From assembly GCA_030654395.1 (NCBI GenBank), contig JAURXM010000051.1, forward strand, positions 1-50,528: a stretch of DNA of 50,528 nucleotides, read 5' to 3'. Origin of the DNA: Aquabacterium sp. GTDB lineage: Bacteria > Pseudomonadota > Gammaproteobacteria > Burkholderiales > Burkholderiaceae_C. Below, piece after piece: positions 26,644-35,442 of this stretch; position 1 is the stretch's first letter; the number at the start of each line of letters is the position of its first letter. The position numbers were made by a program, and so were the translations under genes. The notes beneath the pieces are model-generated. The model was not told the origin of the DNA. It made no database searches and saw only the letters and a program-made list of their open reading frames with translations.

Positions 26644-28200
26644 ATGAGCCACAAGAACCGTCGTCAGTTCCTGCGTCAAAGCACGGCCATCGCCACCATG
26701 GGCAGCGCAGGCGCGTGGCTGGCCAATATGTCAGCCATTCAGCAAGCCTCAGCGGCAACCGCCGCGGCATCCGATTACAAAGCGTTGGTGTGTATCTTCA
26801 TGAACGGTGGTAACGATGGACACAATACCGTTGTCCCCACCGACGCCACGTCATGGCGCTGCTACAGCGCCACACGAGACCCCCAGGTCATGGCACAACT
26901 CAATGGCACCACAGCGCCAGAGGGCACCACATCGATAGCGCTTGATAAAGCCACGCTACTCAGTATCAATCACCTCAATAAAAAAAGCCTCAATACAGGG
27001 CGCACCTTCGGTCTGCACCCGCAACTCAAAAAAATCCAGCAGCTGTATGCGCAGGCCTCGGTGGCCATCGTGGCCAACATCGGCCCTCTGATTCAACCCA
27101 CCACCAAGGTGGACCTCTGGGACGAAAGCTTCGCCATACCCAAAAAACTGTTTTCACACAACGACCAAACATCCACGTGGCAGTCCTTCGGCGCAGAAGG
27201 CACAACAGGGGGTTGGGGCGGTTTGTTCACAGACAAACTGGCGTCCCGTAACGTCAACGCTACCTTCTCCAGCGTGGGGGTAGACGTCACACCAGTCTGG
27301 CTGACGGGCAAGACAACGCAGGCGTATGCCATGGGCTCAAACGGCTATGAAGTCATGGGCGGAAGCTCAGGCCAACTGTTTGGCAGCCCAACGCTGTTTC
27401 AGGCATTGAGAACCGCAGCCACCTCATCGACCCGCAACGACGTCGTGGTGAATGATTACCTTCAGGTTGCCAACCGCGCACTCAGCAGTGAAGCCGCATT
27501 AAAACAAAGTATGCCGTCGCAGTTCATGGCGCCTTGGGGCACAGCAGGGGTCAACTCCGCCGCAGCAGACCCCTTGCTCAAGTACACAGACCCCAAGGAC
27601 GGCAAAAGCTACCTCAACCCACTGGCGCAACAGTTGCAAGTGGTGGCACGCACGATCGCCGCACGCAACGACAGCGCGATGGGCGCACGCAGGCAAGTCT
27701 TCATGGTCAACTTGGGCGGCTTTGACACCCACAACGACCAGCTGGCTCAACAGGCATCGCAATTGGCCAAAATAGACCATGCGGTCGATTATTTCGTGAA
27801 GTGTTTGGCGGCCATGCCGGGGGGCGACATGCGCTCGCAGGTGACCACATTCACAGCATCCGAGTTTGGTCGTGCGCTCGTCAACAATGGCGACGGCAGC
27901 GACCACGGCTGGGGCAACCACCAGTTCGTGATTGGTGGCGCAGTCAAGGGCGCTGAAATCTACGGCCGCTACCCCCAGTTCATGGCCTTTGATGGTGAGG
28001 GCGGCTTCTTCAGCAATCAATTGATGGACAACGGCGGCGCCCTGTTGCCTGAGATATCGGTCGATCAACTGGCCTACACCCTGGGCAAGTGGATGGGCGT
28101 GTCCGAAGTCGACTTGGTTGGCGCCACGCCAGGCACAGGCATTGCCCCCAACATCGGCAATTTCAACGTGGCTGATCGCGATTTGGGTTTCATGGTTTAG
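26644..28200 (+). CDS. DUF1501 family Tat-exported protein (copy 2)
   Basis: A 518-residue DUF1501 protein, paralogous to 2049-3584. The Tat signal KNRRQFLRQ (arginines 6-7) leads into an Ala/Ser-rich hydrophobic stretch. Family motifs FMNGGNDGHNT, GGFDTHNDQ, TFTASEFGR and GDGSDHGWGNHQ are all present. An ATG at 26638 is too close to the TGAGG site; ATG 26644, six bases after GAGG (26634-26637), is the better start. It forms an operon with the DUF1800 gene. An enzymatic role related to the alkaline phosphatase superfamily is possible but unproven. Confidence 0.88.
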   Translation: MSHKNRRQFLRQSTAIATMGSAGAWLANMSAIQQASAATAAASDYKALVCIFMNGGNDGHNTVVPTDATSWRCYSATRDPQVMAQLNGTTAPEGTTSIALDKATLLSINHLNKKSLNTGRTFGLHPQLKKIQQLYAQASVAIVANIGPLIQPTTKVDLWDESFAIPKKLFSHNDQTSTWQSFGAEGTTGGWGGLFTDKLASRNVNATFSSVGVDVTPVWLTGKTTQAYAMGSNGYEVMGGSSGQLFGSPTLFQALRTAATSSTRNDVVVNDYLQVANRALSSEAALKQSMPSQFMAPWGTAGVNSAAADPLLKYTDPKDGKSYLNPLAQQLQVVARTIAARNDSAMGARRQVFMVNLGGFDTHNDQLAQQASQLAKIDHAVDYFVKCLAAMPGGDMRSQVTTFTASEFGRALVNNGDGSDHGWGNHQFVIGGAVKGAEIYGRYPQFMAFDGEGGFFSNQLMDNGGALLPEISVDQLAYTLGKWMGVSEVDLVGATPGTGIAPNIGNFNVADRDLGFMV

Positions 28201-28269
28201 TCAATGGGCAAGCGCGGCTGGGATATCTGTCAAAATTGACCCTCTCTCACAGCAACTTGCCCTATTCCC

Positions 28270-29598
28270 ATGAAAGTCTCAATTGTCGGCACCGGCTATG
28301 TAGGCCTGGTCACGGGTGCCTGTTTGGCCGAAATGGGCAACGACGTACTGTGCTTGGATGTGGACCCGAACAAGATCCGCATCCTTGAAGACGGGGGCAT
28401 CCCCATTCACGAGCCAGGCTTGGATCTGGTTGTTGCACGCAATGTCAAGGCTGGCCGCCTGTCCTTCACCACGGATGTGGCACGCGCCGTAGCGCATGGC
28501 ACCATCCAGTTCATCGCCGTGGGTACGCCCCCGGACGAAGATGGCTCGGCTGACCTGCAATATGTACTGGCCGCTGCCCGCAACATTGGCCGTTTGATGA
28601 CCGACTACAAGGTCATCGTTGACAAGAGCACCGTGCCTGTGGGCACTGCCGACAAAGTGCGTGCCGCCGTCGCAGAAGAAATCGCCAAGCGCGGCTCAGA
28701 CGCCCGCTTTGCCGTGGTGTCGAACCCCGAGTTCCTCAAAGAAGGTGCGGCAGTAGAGGACTTCATGCGACCCGACCGCATCGTCATTGGCGCCGACGAC
28801 GATCAGGCTATTTTGTTGATGCGTGCGCTGTATGCCCCGTTCCAGCGTAACCACGAACGCTTAGTGGTGATGGATGTGCGCAGCGCCGAGTTGACCAAAT
28901 ACGCGGCCAACGCGATGCTGGCCACCCGCATCAGCTTCATGAATGAGTTGGCCTTGCTGGCCGAGAAAATGGGCGCCGACATCGAGCAAGTGCGCTTGGG
29001 CATTGGCTCTGACCCCCGCATTGGCACGCACTTTTTGTACGCTGGCTGCGGCTACGGAGGCAGCTGCTTCCCCAAAGACGTCAAAGCCTTGATCAAAACC
29101 GCCAGTGGCGAAGACCATGACCTGCTGGTGCTCAAAGCCGTCGAAGCCGCCAATGACCGCCAAAAAATGGTCTTAGTCGACAAGGTGATCAAGCGCTTTG
29201 GTACCGATCTGCGTGGCAAGCACTTTGCACTGTGGGGATTGGCCTTCAAGCCCAACACCGATGACATGCGCGAAGCCACCGCCCGCGTCGTGCTGGCCGA
29301 GTTGTTCAAGCTTGGCGCCACCGTCACGGCGTATGACCCTGTAGCCATGCCGGAGGCTGAGCGTATTTTTGGCGACGAACCCCGCCTGAAATACGCGCAA
29401 AGCCGCAACGCAGCCCTCGAAGGTGCCGACGCCCTGATCATCGTCACCGAGTGGAAGGAGTTCCGCAGCCCAGACTTCGACCTGATCAAGGCCACCTTGA
29501 AAACACCGGTGATTTTTGATGGCCGCAATTTGTATGAGCCAGCCTTGGTGCGATCAGCAGGGTTGAGCTACGAAGGCATTGGGCGCGGGGGCGAGTAA
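28270..29598 (+). CDS. ugd: UDP-glucose 6-dehydrogenase
   Basis: A 442-residue UDP-glucose/GDP-mannose dehydrogenase family enzyme that oxidises UDP-glucose to UDP-glucuronate. It has the NAD site [58 protein letters not shown], and the catalytic cysteine in [13 protein letters not shown]. The C-terminal domain has [14 protein letters not shown]. Length is standard. It probably feeds the epimerase at 23543-24571. Its 3' end faces the histidine kinase gene, 23 bp away. Confidence 0.95.
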   Translation: MKVSIVGTGYVGLVTGACLAEMGNDVLCLDVDPNKIRILEDGGIPIHEPGLDLVVARNVKAGRLSFTTDVARAVAHGTIQFIAVGTPPDEDGSADLQYVLAAARNIGRLMTDYKVIVDKSTVPVGTADKVRAAVAEEIAKRGSDARFAVVSNPEFLKEGAAVEDFMRPDRIVIGADDDQAILLMRALYAPFQRNHERLVVMDVRSAELTKYAANAMLATRISFMNELALLAEKMGADIEQVRLGIGSDPRIGTHFLYAGCGYGGSCFPKDVKALIKTASGEDHDLLVLKAVEAANDRQKMVLVDKVIKRFGTDLRGKHFALWGLAFKPNTDDMREATARVVLAELFKLGATVTAYDPVAMPEAERIFGDEPRLKYAQSRNAALEGADALIIVTEWKEFRSPDFDLIKATLKTPVIFDGRNLYEPALVRSAGLSYEGIGRGGE

Positions 29599-29621
29599 GC
29601 CCTAGGCCGCAGTCGATTGGA

Positions 29622-30998
29622 TCAGGCTGGCAGCGTGATCACGAATCGGCTGCCACCGCCCTGTCTGGCCTCGCACCGCACTTCGCCGCCATGGCGTTTT
29701 GCGATTTGACGAACCAAGCTCAAACCCAAACCCACGCCACCAGCGTGTTCGGCGTGGCCAGGCAGCCTGTAGAACGGCTCAAAAATGCGCTCGCGCTGAT
29801 CATGTGGGACGCCGGGGCCGCGGTCACTGACGCTGAGCTCAATGTGGCCTGCCGTCTCATCCAAGCTCAGCACAATATCCGAGCCACCGTAACGCCGCGC
29901 GTTTTCAAGCAGATTGCGCACGGCACGGCGCAGCAAGCGGTCGTCCGCCTGATAGGGCTGTGTGAAGCCGCCCTCAGCGACAAGCACCTCAGCACCGACT
30001 CGGCTGGCCTCTTCGGTCACCAAGCCCAGCAAATCGACAGGCTCATGTGCAAGGCCGCTGCGGGCTTCCAATCGGCTGGCCAGCAACACCTCCTCCACCA
30101 AGGCATCAAGCTCGGCAATATCTTGATGGATCTCATCCTTGAGTTGCGCGGCACGCTCTGGTGGCATGTCCCCCATGATGGAGACGGCCATCTTCAAGCG
30201 CGCCAATGGTGAGCGCAGCTCATGGCTGGCATTGGCTAACAAATCCCGGTTGGACTGGACCAAGTCCTCGATACGCTGCGCCGCTTCGTTGAAGCTTTGC
30301 GCCAATACTGCCACCTCATCACGGCCCTCCACGGCCACGCGGTATTGCAATTGACCAGAACCAAAGGCCTCCACGCCCGTACGCAAGGCCTGAAGTTGCC
30401 GGGTGAGCCGATTGGACACAGGCCAAGCTACCAGCGCCACTGCGATAAACAAAACCACCAAACAAAGCAACAGCGCGGGGGCACCGTGGACCAGCCAGCC
30501 GGGCATCATCCAAGCCACAGATGTCAGCCAAGGCTGGGCTCTGGGCGCTTGCGGTGGGGGTTGGGGTGGACCCATGTCTCCCTGGCCCATTCGGGGCCGC
30601 ATCGCGCCTGGCCTGACCACCCACAAAGTACGCCCATCAGACAGCACCGTCTTCTGCATGTGCCCACGCACCTCGGGGTTGCGCTGCAAGCGCTCAGTCA
30701 GCAGGTCTGACGTGGCGATCCGGACACCGTTTACATCATCCAACGCCATCGGCATCCTCAGCCGCTCAGCCCAGTCAAGCAAAGCGCGGGCTTGCTCATC
30801 TTTTGGCGCGGCCACCGGTGGCAGGCTGTTTTCAATCAACTCACCCCAGGCGGCGGCACGCTCGTGCCACGCAGCCTGCGACTGCACCTCGTGGCGCTCG
30901 TGCGCCATATTGTGCTGGGCCAGCAAACCCGAAACGAGCGCAAACACCAGCAAAACGGCCACGACCGTCAGGTAGATGCGCAGCGCCAGACTTTTCAT
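29622..30998 (-). CDS. Sensor histidine kinase
   Basis: A 458-residue inner-membrane sensor kinase. There are two membrane helices (about residues 5-27 and 172-194) enclosing a periplasmic sensor of about 145 residues, with a Pro-rich stretch near 143-157. A HAMP linker, the phospho-acceptor His259 in NASHELRSPLARL, and ATP-site boxes NLLENARRYGG, DRGPGVP and GGVGLGLSLVRQIAKRHGG follow. The domain order resembles RstB/CpxA-type kinases. Its start overlaps the response regulator stop by ATGA (30995-30998). The signal sensed and the target genes cannot be read from the sequence. Confidence 0.93.
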   Translation of the reverse strand: MKSLALRIYLTVVAVLLVFALVSGLLAQHNMAHERHEVQSQAAWHERAAAWGELIENSLPPVAAPKDEQARALLDWAERLRMPMALDDVNGVRIATSDLLTERLQRNPEVRGHMQKTVLSDGRTLWVVRPGAMRPRMGQGDMGPPQPPPQAPRAQPWLTSVAWMMPGWLVHGAPALLLCLVVLFIAVALVAWPVSNRLTRQLQALRTGVEAFGSGQLQYRVAVEGRDEVAVLAQSFNEAAQRIEDLVQSNRDLLANASHELRSPLARLKMAVSIMGDMPPERAAQLKDEIHQDIAELDALVEEVLLASRLEARSGLAHEPVDLLGLVTEEASRVGAEVLVAEGGFTQPYQADDRLLRRAVRNLLENARRYGGSDIVLSLDETAGHIELSVSDRGPGVPHDQRERIFEPFYRLPGHAEHAGGVGLGLSLVRQIAKRHGGEVRCEARQGGGSRFVITLPA

Positions 30999-31720
30999 GG
31001 TGCGACGGTGTCTGTGTCCTGCTTTTTAGCAAAAACATAGCCCACGCCCCGCACGGTCAGAATCCGACGGGGCTCTTTAGGGTCGACCTCGATGGCCGAG
31101 CGGATGCGCGAAACATGCACATCAATAGACCTGTCAAACGCCTCCAGAGGATGGCCCTTGAGTGCGTCCATGATTTGGTCGCGACTGAGCACCCGCCCCG
31201 GATGCTGGGCCAAAACCACCAACAGATCGAACTGGTAGGCCGTGAGCTCACACGGTTTGCCATCCAATCTGGCCTGACGCAAACCGTTGTCGACCTCTAA
31301 CAGGCCGAAGCGCCACACATCGTCGTCTTGCACGACGGGCCCGGTGCGGCGCAGCAAAGCGCGCAAACGGGCGAGCAACTCTCGTGGCTCAAATGGCTTG
31401 GGCAGATAGTCGTCGGCGCCAACCTCCAGACCCACGATGCGGTCTGTCGGTTCGCCGCGAGCACTCAGCATCAACAGAGGCAAACCGCGCGTGCGCGGCG
31501 CCGTACGCAGCTCACGGCACATGTCCAAGCCATCGCCGTCGGGCAGCATCAAGTCCAGCACAAGGGCGTCACACGGTTGACGCGCCAACAAGGCCCGGCC
31601 CGCAGCCAAAGTGGGAGCTCTGGAGACTTGGTAGCCGTGACTGCTCAGGTAGTCGCCCACCATGGCACTCAGGCGCAAGTCGTCGTCAATCAACAGGATG
31701 TGCTCGGTCATATTGGGCAT
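30995..31720 (-). CDS. OmpR-family response regulator
   Basis: A 241-residue two-domain regulator. The receiver domain has IDDD, the phosphorylation site Asp56 in LVLDLMLPDGDG, and LPKPFEPREL with the conserved Lys. The C-terminal winged helix includes LTAYQFDLLVVLAQHPGRVL and VDVHVSRIRSAIEVDP (the second written VHVSRIRSAIEVDP in the protein). ATG 31720 is chosen to give the usual family length; ATGs at 31711, 31726 and 31735 are alternatives. It is co-transcribed with, and translationally coupled to, the sensor kinase gene. Confidence 0.92.
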   Translation of the reverse strand: MPNMTEHILLIDDDLRLSAMVGDYLSSHGYQVSRAPTLAAGRALLARQPCDALVLDLMLPDGDGLDMCRELRTAPRTRGLPLLMLSARGEPTDRIVGLEVGADDYLPKPFEPRELLARLRALLRRTGPVVQDDDVWRFGLLEVDNGLRQARLDGKPCELTAYQFDLLVVLAQHPGRVLSRDQIMDALKGHPLEAFDRSIDVHVSRIRSAIEVDPKEPRRILTVRGVGYVFAKKQDTDTVAP

Positions 31721-31849
31721 TGTCATGCCATCCATGATCACCGCGTACCGTAAAACATGTGTGATGCGGGTGTAAAGATGTGTGAACCGTGGCGCAGCAT
31801 CGGCAGGCGCGGGTTTTGGGTGCGACTCAAGCAAGCGACTGAACAAAAC

Positions 31850-31881
31850 AAAGCCCGCTGACTTGGCGCCTAGCGGGCTTT
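31850..31881 (-). terminator. Rho-independent terminator, probably the ancestral tRNA-Ser terminator
   Basis: A perfect 10-bp stem, AAAGCCCGCT/AGCGGGCTTT, is followed on the minus strand by TTTGTTTTGTT. It lies just beyond the left copy of the tRNA-Ser 3' end (31887-31905). Before the islet was inserted it would have stood directly downstream of the tRNA gene. Confidence 0.8.
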
Positions 31882-31886
31882 GTTAA

Positions 31887-31905
31887 TTTGGCGGAGAGGG
31901 TGGGA
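31887..31905 (-). repeat. Left attachment repeat (duplicated tRNA-Ser 3' end)
   Basis: These 19 bp are identical to 37512-37530, which is the 3' end of the tRNA-Ser gene including CCA. No other part of a tRNA is present here. This is the typical footprint of a site-specific integration at a tRNA 3' end and marks the left border of the islet. Confidence 0.85.
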
Positions 31906-32070
31906 CGTGTGGGGAGTTACACAAAAACCTTCAAAATCAACCACTTACAGAAAATCCAGAAACGCTAGGTACATAGTCCGGGTTCGTAGTCCTTGATTGT
32001 AAGGCACCGTCGACTCGCCGAATTAAGCACTGGACATCGAGCAGAAAACGAACTGCTTCGGTGTAGATCG

Positions 32071-33627
32071 CTATTTCCGCAACGCCTTGAGTAGCCTACC
32101 CAACTGAACGTTGTAGTCGCTCGTGCTTCGGAAATCAGCTACCACACGACTCAGTATTTCATTTTTCAACTCTTCCCGCTCCGGCACCCATGAGGTAAAC
32201 ACATAATCATCTAGTGTTATGGGAATCAACAAAGATCCACCACCCTCTCTGGCCTCTCGCTCAATCACCTTTTCCAATTCATACTGAAGCCCTTTTCTAT
32301 CTAAGGACTGGCGAGAGCAAATAAGTATTGTCCTATCGTAATCGTTCACACGCCTCATCGTCTTATGGAGTTTCTCCCCAAACTCAGCATCCAACGGAAA
32401 GAAAAAAGTCCTTACACCATTCTTGCTAAGGTCAGCAGACAACAATGATGCGAAGTTCTCGTCTGGATGGCCATAACTAATAAATGTTGATTGCATAAGA
32501 CTCCATATTTCGCCTTGGGTTAAAGCTCTAGCGGCATCCACGATATATGTGGCTGCAAGGGTTGGCATTCCACACTTACCTAGAAATCCAATTAACTCTG
32601 AGTATGGATTTGCATGCAACGGATTAGCAGGATTTCTCGCAACTGTAAGCGCCACCGACGGATAATCCGTCGTGCACTGATACAAACTCTCATACCCAAA
32701 ATTAATCATTGAACCGAGGTCACACTGACTAAAATGCGCACCATGTGCATAGACGTCTTGAAAATTACAGCCGCTGAATTTCACCCGGACCATGTTCGTT
32801 GAATCTATACCAACTCGCCACCCGCTCGAACTAATGAAAACAGTATCAATCAAGTCCGCACCAGCAAACGAGACCCGCTTAAGGTTCGCCCCCGCAAATT
32901 TCACATTTGAAAGCCGAGCAGATTTAAATTGTGACTCCTTTAGAAGGACCGATCGAAATGTAGCGCCAGATAAAAAAGCCCTATCAAACACTGAGCCACT
33001 TATCTGTCCGCCTACAAATTCAACAGCATCGAGCCGGGCCTCGTTAAAAAGACAGCCAATAAAGCTAACGTCGCCAAATTTAACCTTGTTTAAAATAGCC
33101 CCCGAGAAATCACACCCCGTTAACTTAGTAGACCCAAAAATTGGGCCCCACAATCTAGCGGAATTAAAAGATGCCCCATTTAAATTGGCACCCGTGAAAT
33201 TCACATTCACCAACTCGGCAAAATCGAATTTGCACCCTGACAGATTCGCACCTGAGAAATCACAATTACGAAGAACAGAATAACTTAAATCCGCCCCCGT
33301 AAGCACCGAGTCACGAACTATCGCGCCAGAGAAATTACCACCCCGAGCATCAGCCTGCACCAAACTCGAATGACTGAGATTTACACGACTAAAGCGACAA
33401 CCCACCAGAGAGGCAAAGTCAAAAACGACTCCGCTCAAGTCCAATCGACGCATTGGACGCCTAATACTTGGGTCGCCAAGCCGAAACAAATCAGAGAGTT
33501 TGGTGTTAAAAAATTCAGGATGAGTCCGCCGTAAAAATGAAGTAGGCAAATCCATGCCTGCCATCACAACCTCAGAAAAGTCTCTTCGTTCGCTATCGAG
33601 CGCATCAAGAAAATTTTCCGGGGTCAT
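32071..33627 (-). CDS. Pentapeptide-repeat protein with C-terminal TIR domain
   Basis: A 518-residue protein. After about 60 N-terminal residues, residues about 61-310 are pentapeptide repeats of the A(D/N)LXX type (for example DFSGANLSGCKF, NFTGANLNGASF, KFAGANLKRVSF), which fold as a square beta-helix. A linker follows, then a TIR domain from about residue 380 to the end: TFISYGHPDENFASLL (first strand and BB side), TILICSRQSLDRKGLQYELE. Glu450 in YELEK fits the catalytic glutamate of NAD-cleaving TIR enzymes. Bacterial TIR proteins often act in anti-phage defence; this use here is inference. The 5' leader has a C/G hairpin at 33637-33653 that includes the only G-rich ribosome-site-like sequence. 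Codon use and AT content differ from the flanking genes, in line with transfer. Confidence 0.85.
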   Translation of the reverse strand: MTPENFLDALDSERRDFSEVVMAGMDLPTSFLRRTHPEFFNTKLSDLFRLGDPSIRRPMRRLDLSGVVFDFASLVGCRFSRVNLSHSSLVQADARGGNFSGAIVRDSVLTGADLSYSVLRNCDFSGANLSGCKFDFAELVNVNFTGANLNGASFNSARLWGPIFGSTKLTGCDFSGAILNKVKFGDVSFIGCLFNEARLDAVEFVGGQISGSVFDRAFLSGATFRSVLLKESQFKSARLSNVKFAGANLKRVSFAGADLIDTVFISSSGWRVGIDSTNMVRVKFSGCNFQDVYAHGAHFSQCDLGSMINFGYESLYQCTTDYPSVALTVARNPANPLHANPYSELIGFLGKCGMPTLAATYIVDAARALTQGEIWSLMQSTFISYGHPDENFASLLSADLSKNGVRTFFFPLDAEFGEKLHKTMRRVNDYDRTILICSRQSLDRKGLQYELEKVIEREAREGGGSLLIPITLDDYVFTSWVPEREELKNEILSRVVADFRSTSDYNVQLGRLLKALRK

Positions 33628-33636
33628 AGCTGACCG

Positions 33637-33653
33637 CCCCCAGAAATTGGGGG
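33637..33653 (-). promoter_or_regulatory. Leader hairpin of the TIR gene
   Basis: On the minus strand CCCCCA pairs with TGGGGG around ATTTC, ending ten bases before the ATG at 33627. The G-run is the nearest ribosome-site-like sequence, so the stem could limit translation. This is read from sequence; a regulatory effect is inference. Confidence 0.35.
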
Positions 33654-33832
33654 AATAGTTACCGGCATTTTAATATGCAAGCCTATGGCACCATGAATTA
33701 CCAAAAATCCCTTACGCATATTAAAACACCCGTTCAATTTATTCATCATTAATCTGATCCAGCAAGCTTGCTTTTGCAACCATCATGCAAGCCCCATTTA
33801 GCTACAAATTTAGCACCTCATTTGACACAAGG
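33654..33832. other. AT-rich intergenic stretch in the islet
   Basis: The AT-rich stretch between the TIR gene and the membrane coiled-coil gene. No open frame or RNA gene is recognised. A promoter for the TIR gene is expected here, but no clear -35/-10 pair was identified. Confidence 0.4.
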
Positions 33833-34873
33833 TTATTTCAGCTGGTCGGATAGGTCCTGTTTGCTCCTTTGAGCTTGCGCTTGCACCTTCTCGGTAATGG
33901 CGGTTTCCGCGCCAGCGGCGTCGGTCAAGACTTGAATGAGGCGGCTGTACTCATCCAACTCTGGTTGGGTTTGAAACATGGCCTGCCCGTTTTGTACGGT
34001 GATGCGCCCCAAACCCTTCTGCGCGAAATCAAGAATGTTTTCGGTGGCTTTAACGCTAGCCATCTGCGCGATAGTCAAGTCGGCATAGTTCTTCTGAACG
34101 GTGCCTTTGCTGGAGTTCAGGCCAGCCAAGCCTTCGTTGACTTCTCGTTCTGATAGACCGGAGCCACGGATGATTTGCTCAGACAACGTTAAGTGCTTCT
34201 TCAGCATGGCGTCACGCTCTGCGATGGCTGCCTTGTAGGAGTTGAGCTTCTTCCTTGATGCGTCAAGGCTTGCTTTGTTCACGAGGTTCTGGGCAGTGAG
34301 CACAGTGCCAAGGTCAACAGCGTTGAACTTACGGTCGATTGCTGCGGATTCTTCAGCGAACTGCTTAGCCCGTACCTTCATGGCGCTAAGAAAGCCAACT
34401 GTTTTGTCAGCATCGCTGGTCGCGGCTGCCTGCTGCGCGACGGGCGTGGCAGGCACTGGCTGTTGGGTTGCTGCAGGTTGAGCAACCTGTGCCAGCTCTT
34501 CCGCCGGAGCGGCCTTTGCAGCTATCGACGTCTGCATGAACTGCTCTATCAGCTCTTTCTTGGCCGAGTCGACCTTTTGCGTGTCGCGGTAGACATTGAA
34601 TCCTGAGACAAGTGCCATGACCAAGGCAAGTACTGCAGCAACGATGCGGCCATTGGCCTTTACCAGGGCGTCGCGCTTTTTGGTCAGCAAGTCAATGACG
34701 ACAGCGGTAGCTACCCAGGCGAATCCCACCTGTACAGTTATCTCCCCAACTTTGAAAGCCGACAAGATCCCGGCAGCTCCCATCAAGGCAGGAGTGACGA
34801 GGGCAAGGGCCGTGAGGCCCCACCCGATGCGTTTTACAGATTGTTCGGGCGCGACTGTAGCTGTTTCCGTCAT
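33833..34873 (-). CDS. Membrane protein with coiled-coil C-terminal region, function unknown
   Basis: A 346-residue protein not recognised as a named family. Residues about 15-110 contain three hydrophobic helices (WGLTALALVTPALMGAAGIL; ITVQVGFAWVATAVVIDLL; IVAAVLALVMALVSGFNVY). An Ala/Pro/Gln-rich low-complexity linker with AQPAATQQPVPATPVAQQ follows (about 145-165), then a mostly helical, charged region likely to form coiled coil. The layout suggests a membrane-anchored oligomeric protein. It lies upstream of the TIR gene on the same strand with a 205-bp gap. Whether it works with the TIR protein is unknown. Confidence 0.6.
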   Translation of the reverse strand: MTETATVAPEQSVKRIGWGLTALALVTPALMGAAGILSAFKVGEITVQVGFAWVATAVVIDLLTKKRDALVKANGRIVAAVLALVMALVSGFNVYRDTQKVDSAKKELIEQFMQTSIAAKAAPAEELAQVAQPAATQQPVPATPVAQQAAATSDADKTVGFLSAMKVRAKQFAEESAAIDRKFNAVDLGTVLTAQNLVNKASLDASRKKLNSYKAAIAERDAMLKKHLTLSEQIIRGSGLSEREVNEGLAGLNSSKGTVQKNYADLTIAQMASVKATENILDFAQKGLGRITVQNGQAMFQTQPELDEYSRLIQVLTDAAGAETAITEKVQAQAQRSKQDLSDQLK

Positions 34874-35026
34874 TTTGACTCCCTAATCACAAGGTCCCAT
34901 CTTATGATTTTCCGACGTCTCAACGCGCGCGCCATCGAGCAAGCGTGTGTACATGGGCTAAGTGACTGATGCGAGCCGCTTTCCTGTCTCAGAACAGGGC
35001 AGGAACAGGGAGACTCCCAAAGGTGA

Positions 35027-35245
35027 GTAAAAGGGCTCAGGCATCCGCGCAATCTGAAGAACTTGATGCTGCAACCCTGGGAGGGCGAAAGCGGGGCGAA
35101 GCGCGAGGATCGGCTTGAAGTGAAGCTACAAGGCCTGGTGTGCTCTGGCCAGGTGTCGCTAGGCGAAGCTCGCGATGCGATCTTCAACGACTGGCAGGCG
35201 GCGTATCACCTGTACGCCCAGACCAAGGGCCATCGCGCAAAATAG
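35027..35245 (+). pseudogene. Remnant of an NLWPQP-type small protein
   Basis: The reading frame gives HPRNLKNLMLQPWEGESGAK and ends DAIFNDWQAAYHLYAQTKG. It resembles the C-terminal half of a widespread small-protein family (pattern DPRNLWPQP, KDRLE, LVC.G, EAQ..I..DW) that normally begins with a DHLIPLELGG segment. That N-terminal part is missing: an in-frame TGA stands at 35024-35026. A TTG at 35063 could start a 60-residue product, but a decayed gene is more likely. Family recognition is from memory and moderate. Confidence 0.45.
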
Positions 35246-35442
35246 CTACGCAAGAGTCGTTGGACGATGAGACAAGCTATCAGGTTGCTTAGCAACTGGG
35301 ACCCCTCAGAAGCCACCAATAGCAAACGATCATTCATCTTTGCTTTGAGCCACCGTTCTATCTGCTATAAGACTATTGAAGTAGAATTCCGCGTCTCTCA
35401 TTGGACGTTAACCTCGCCAAATCGTTTCGGATTCACCAAGAC

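Noticed and set aside
34870..35187. A 105-codon minus-strand frame in the islet
   Set aside because: Ser/Pro/Arg-rich composition without motifs; it overlaps the better supported plus-strand remnant.
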